NCBI GenBank assembly: GCA_028688955.1
Contig: JAQTXD010000002.1
Coordinates: forward strand, 1-64,000
DNA: 64,000 nt
Source: Desulfuromonadaceae bacterium
GTDB taxonomy: Bacteria; Desulfobacterota; Desulfuromonadia; Geobacterales; Pseudopelobacteraceae
Reading direction: 5' to 3'
The position numbers and the translations under genes are program-made. Positions within the stretch are counted from its first letter, which is position 1. Each line of letters starts with the position of its first letter. Of this stretch, positions 63,701 to 64,000 are shown in pieces. The notes under the pieces were generated by a model. It saw nothing but the letters and a program-made list of their open reading frames with translations, had not been told where the DNA came from and did no database searches.

Positions 63701-64000
63701 TCTGACGAGTCCCCTCGATTTTTTTCAGGGCCACCTGTTTGCGCGACTTAAACTTGGTGACACCTGCCGCCTCCTCAATCAGAAAGCGGCGTTCCTCCGG
63801 CCGTGAATGAAGAATCTGGCCGATTTTCCCCTGTTCGATGATCGAATAGGCACGGGTACCAACACCGGTATCCATAAAGAGTTCGGTTATGTCGAGCAGT
63901 CGGCAGGGGGTTTTGTTAATCAGGTAATCACTCTCGCCGTCACGATAGAGGCGGCGGGTAAGCTGAATTTCGGCATAATCCAGATATTTGGCGGGTGCAC
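60738..64000 (-). CDS. smc: Chromosome segregation protein SMC, N-terminus beyond window end
   Basis: MDTGVGTRAYSIIEQGKIGQIL, coiled coils and hinge, LLSGGEKALTAVALIFSIF, CLLDEVDAPLDDANIGRF; frame stays open to 64000 (RRLYRDGESDYLINKTPCRLLDITELF). Confidence 0.95.
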   Translation of the reverse strand, partial: APAKYLDYAEIQLTRRLYRDGESDYLINKTPCRLLDITELFMDTGVGTRAYSIIEQGKIGQILHSRPEERRFLIEEAAGVTKFKSRKQVALKKIEGTRQNLARLADVLGEIRRQLASLQRQAKKAEKFREYRDELRQIELLFTAREYCETQAQRGVAERELGALNQRIREVFSATAVGEAQAEEARIRLLEVEKQMTAAQEEIYRVRSEFTTTGNGLEFQRKEFAGLESRLARLAAETAELEKRLKECGDQREALVVRRETGAVDAAGMQEELEQSEEALAAHQLAEEALNRELENRRRDLFTALAETAQFKSRFENAQKRLASLRERLDRHTREAMQLAERQEQLRQRGDGLENEIATGQREQEELQAYVSTLRGQEDELKLHLPEVEKKWQSRRDELNRSSSRLHSLKELEAQFAGFGQGTRTLMKDAGLRSKFSGVLADAIQAPAELEPALEAALAERLQCVLCCDDQDALGALEFLKANKGGRAGIALPLELPTEIPPVVAGAIPLLEQVQIEGRFSGLIRNLLTAVMLVDDIETALRLARLYPALIFVTRSGDMVSQGGIVSGGSGEQVGNGLIHKKREIRELELAVSRLEEETKQLGIQRDDLRRQSQETAEGLKSGSVQLHQAELKLTGLLKDRQQAHDESARIVERLEVQELEAENLHEEHVALEAEMKLAADQAALTGDASKGLELETGRLKLELDARRVQLSGVREKVTAIRVQTATVKEQHDAGLRALADLEKRTEEIVQRIAADRQEIESGDIAREKLQGEIAAAAERLECLVREQVKSEDRLATIRVRFEEAGSTLNLVEAQLKKNREDGDAVRQSQADLNLRFSTLTMQAEHLEQALQERSRIPMSDAVAQLESAHFDDVAGRVRQTELQRLLDEMGEVNLMAIDECAGMEERFTFLTGQKDDLEESLRGLQQAIQRINRTTRQRFLETYNLINAKFQEVFPRLFCGGRAELRLTDEEDLLETGIDIIVQPPGKKLQNVTLLSGGEKALTAVALIFSIFLIKPTPFCLLDEVDAPLDDANIGRFNEMVREMSSISQFIIITHNKATMQVADTLYGITMEEPGASRVVSVRLH

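Overview
The window is a gene-dense bacterial chromosome segment. Gene content and order suggest a Geobacter-like Desulfuromonadota; this is inferred from protein families and the GEMM sequence style, with no search run. Most of it is housekeeping or conserved metabolism: moaC, pilT plus a PilB/GspE-like paralog, dnaB, dprA-topA-trmFO, an acyl-CoA carboxylase / methylmalonyl-CoA mutase / epimerase block, parAB followed by a partial F-type ATP synthase operon lacking subunits a and c, a DEAD-box helicase, a split pqiA-pqiB-pqiC operon, mogA, rlmI-like, plsC, RNase J, tyrS, ymdB, rny, a 5-FTHF cyclo-ligase-zapA-zapB-ftsY-roadblock-smc cluster. The most notable non-coding signal is a tandem pair of GEMM-I riboswitches (42067-42294). 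Both carry A at the position I align to the specificity base (position 20), which suggests 3',3'-cGAMP. Each has its own terminator, and they precede a DUF5666 + mono-heme cytochrome lipoprotein. Other points of interest: a GxxExxY gene bounded by 12-bp inverted ACGGAG-type repeats inside the methylmalonyl-CoA block, a PilB/GspE paralog with eroded Walker motifs, a long structured 5' leader before a porin, and a short promoter-to-terminator leader before the DEAD-box helicase. No CRISPR array, tRNA, rRNA, IS element or prophage was recognised.
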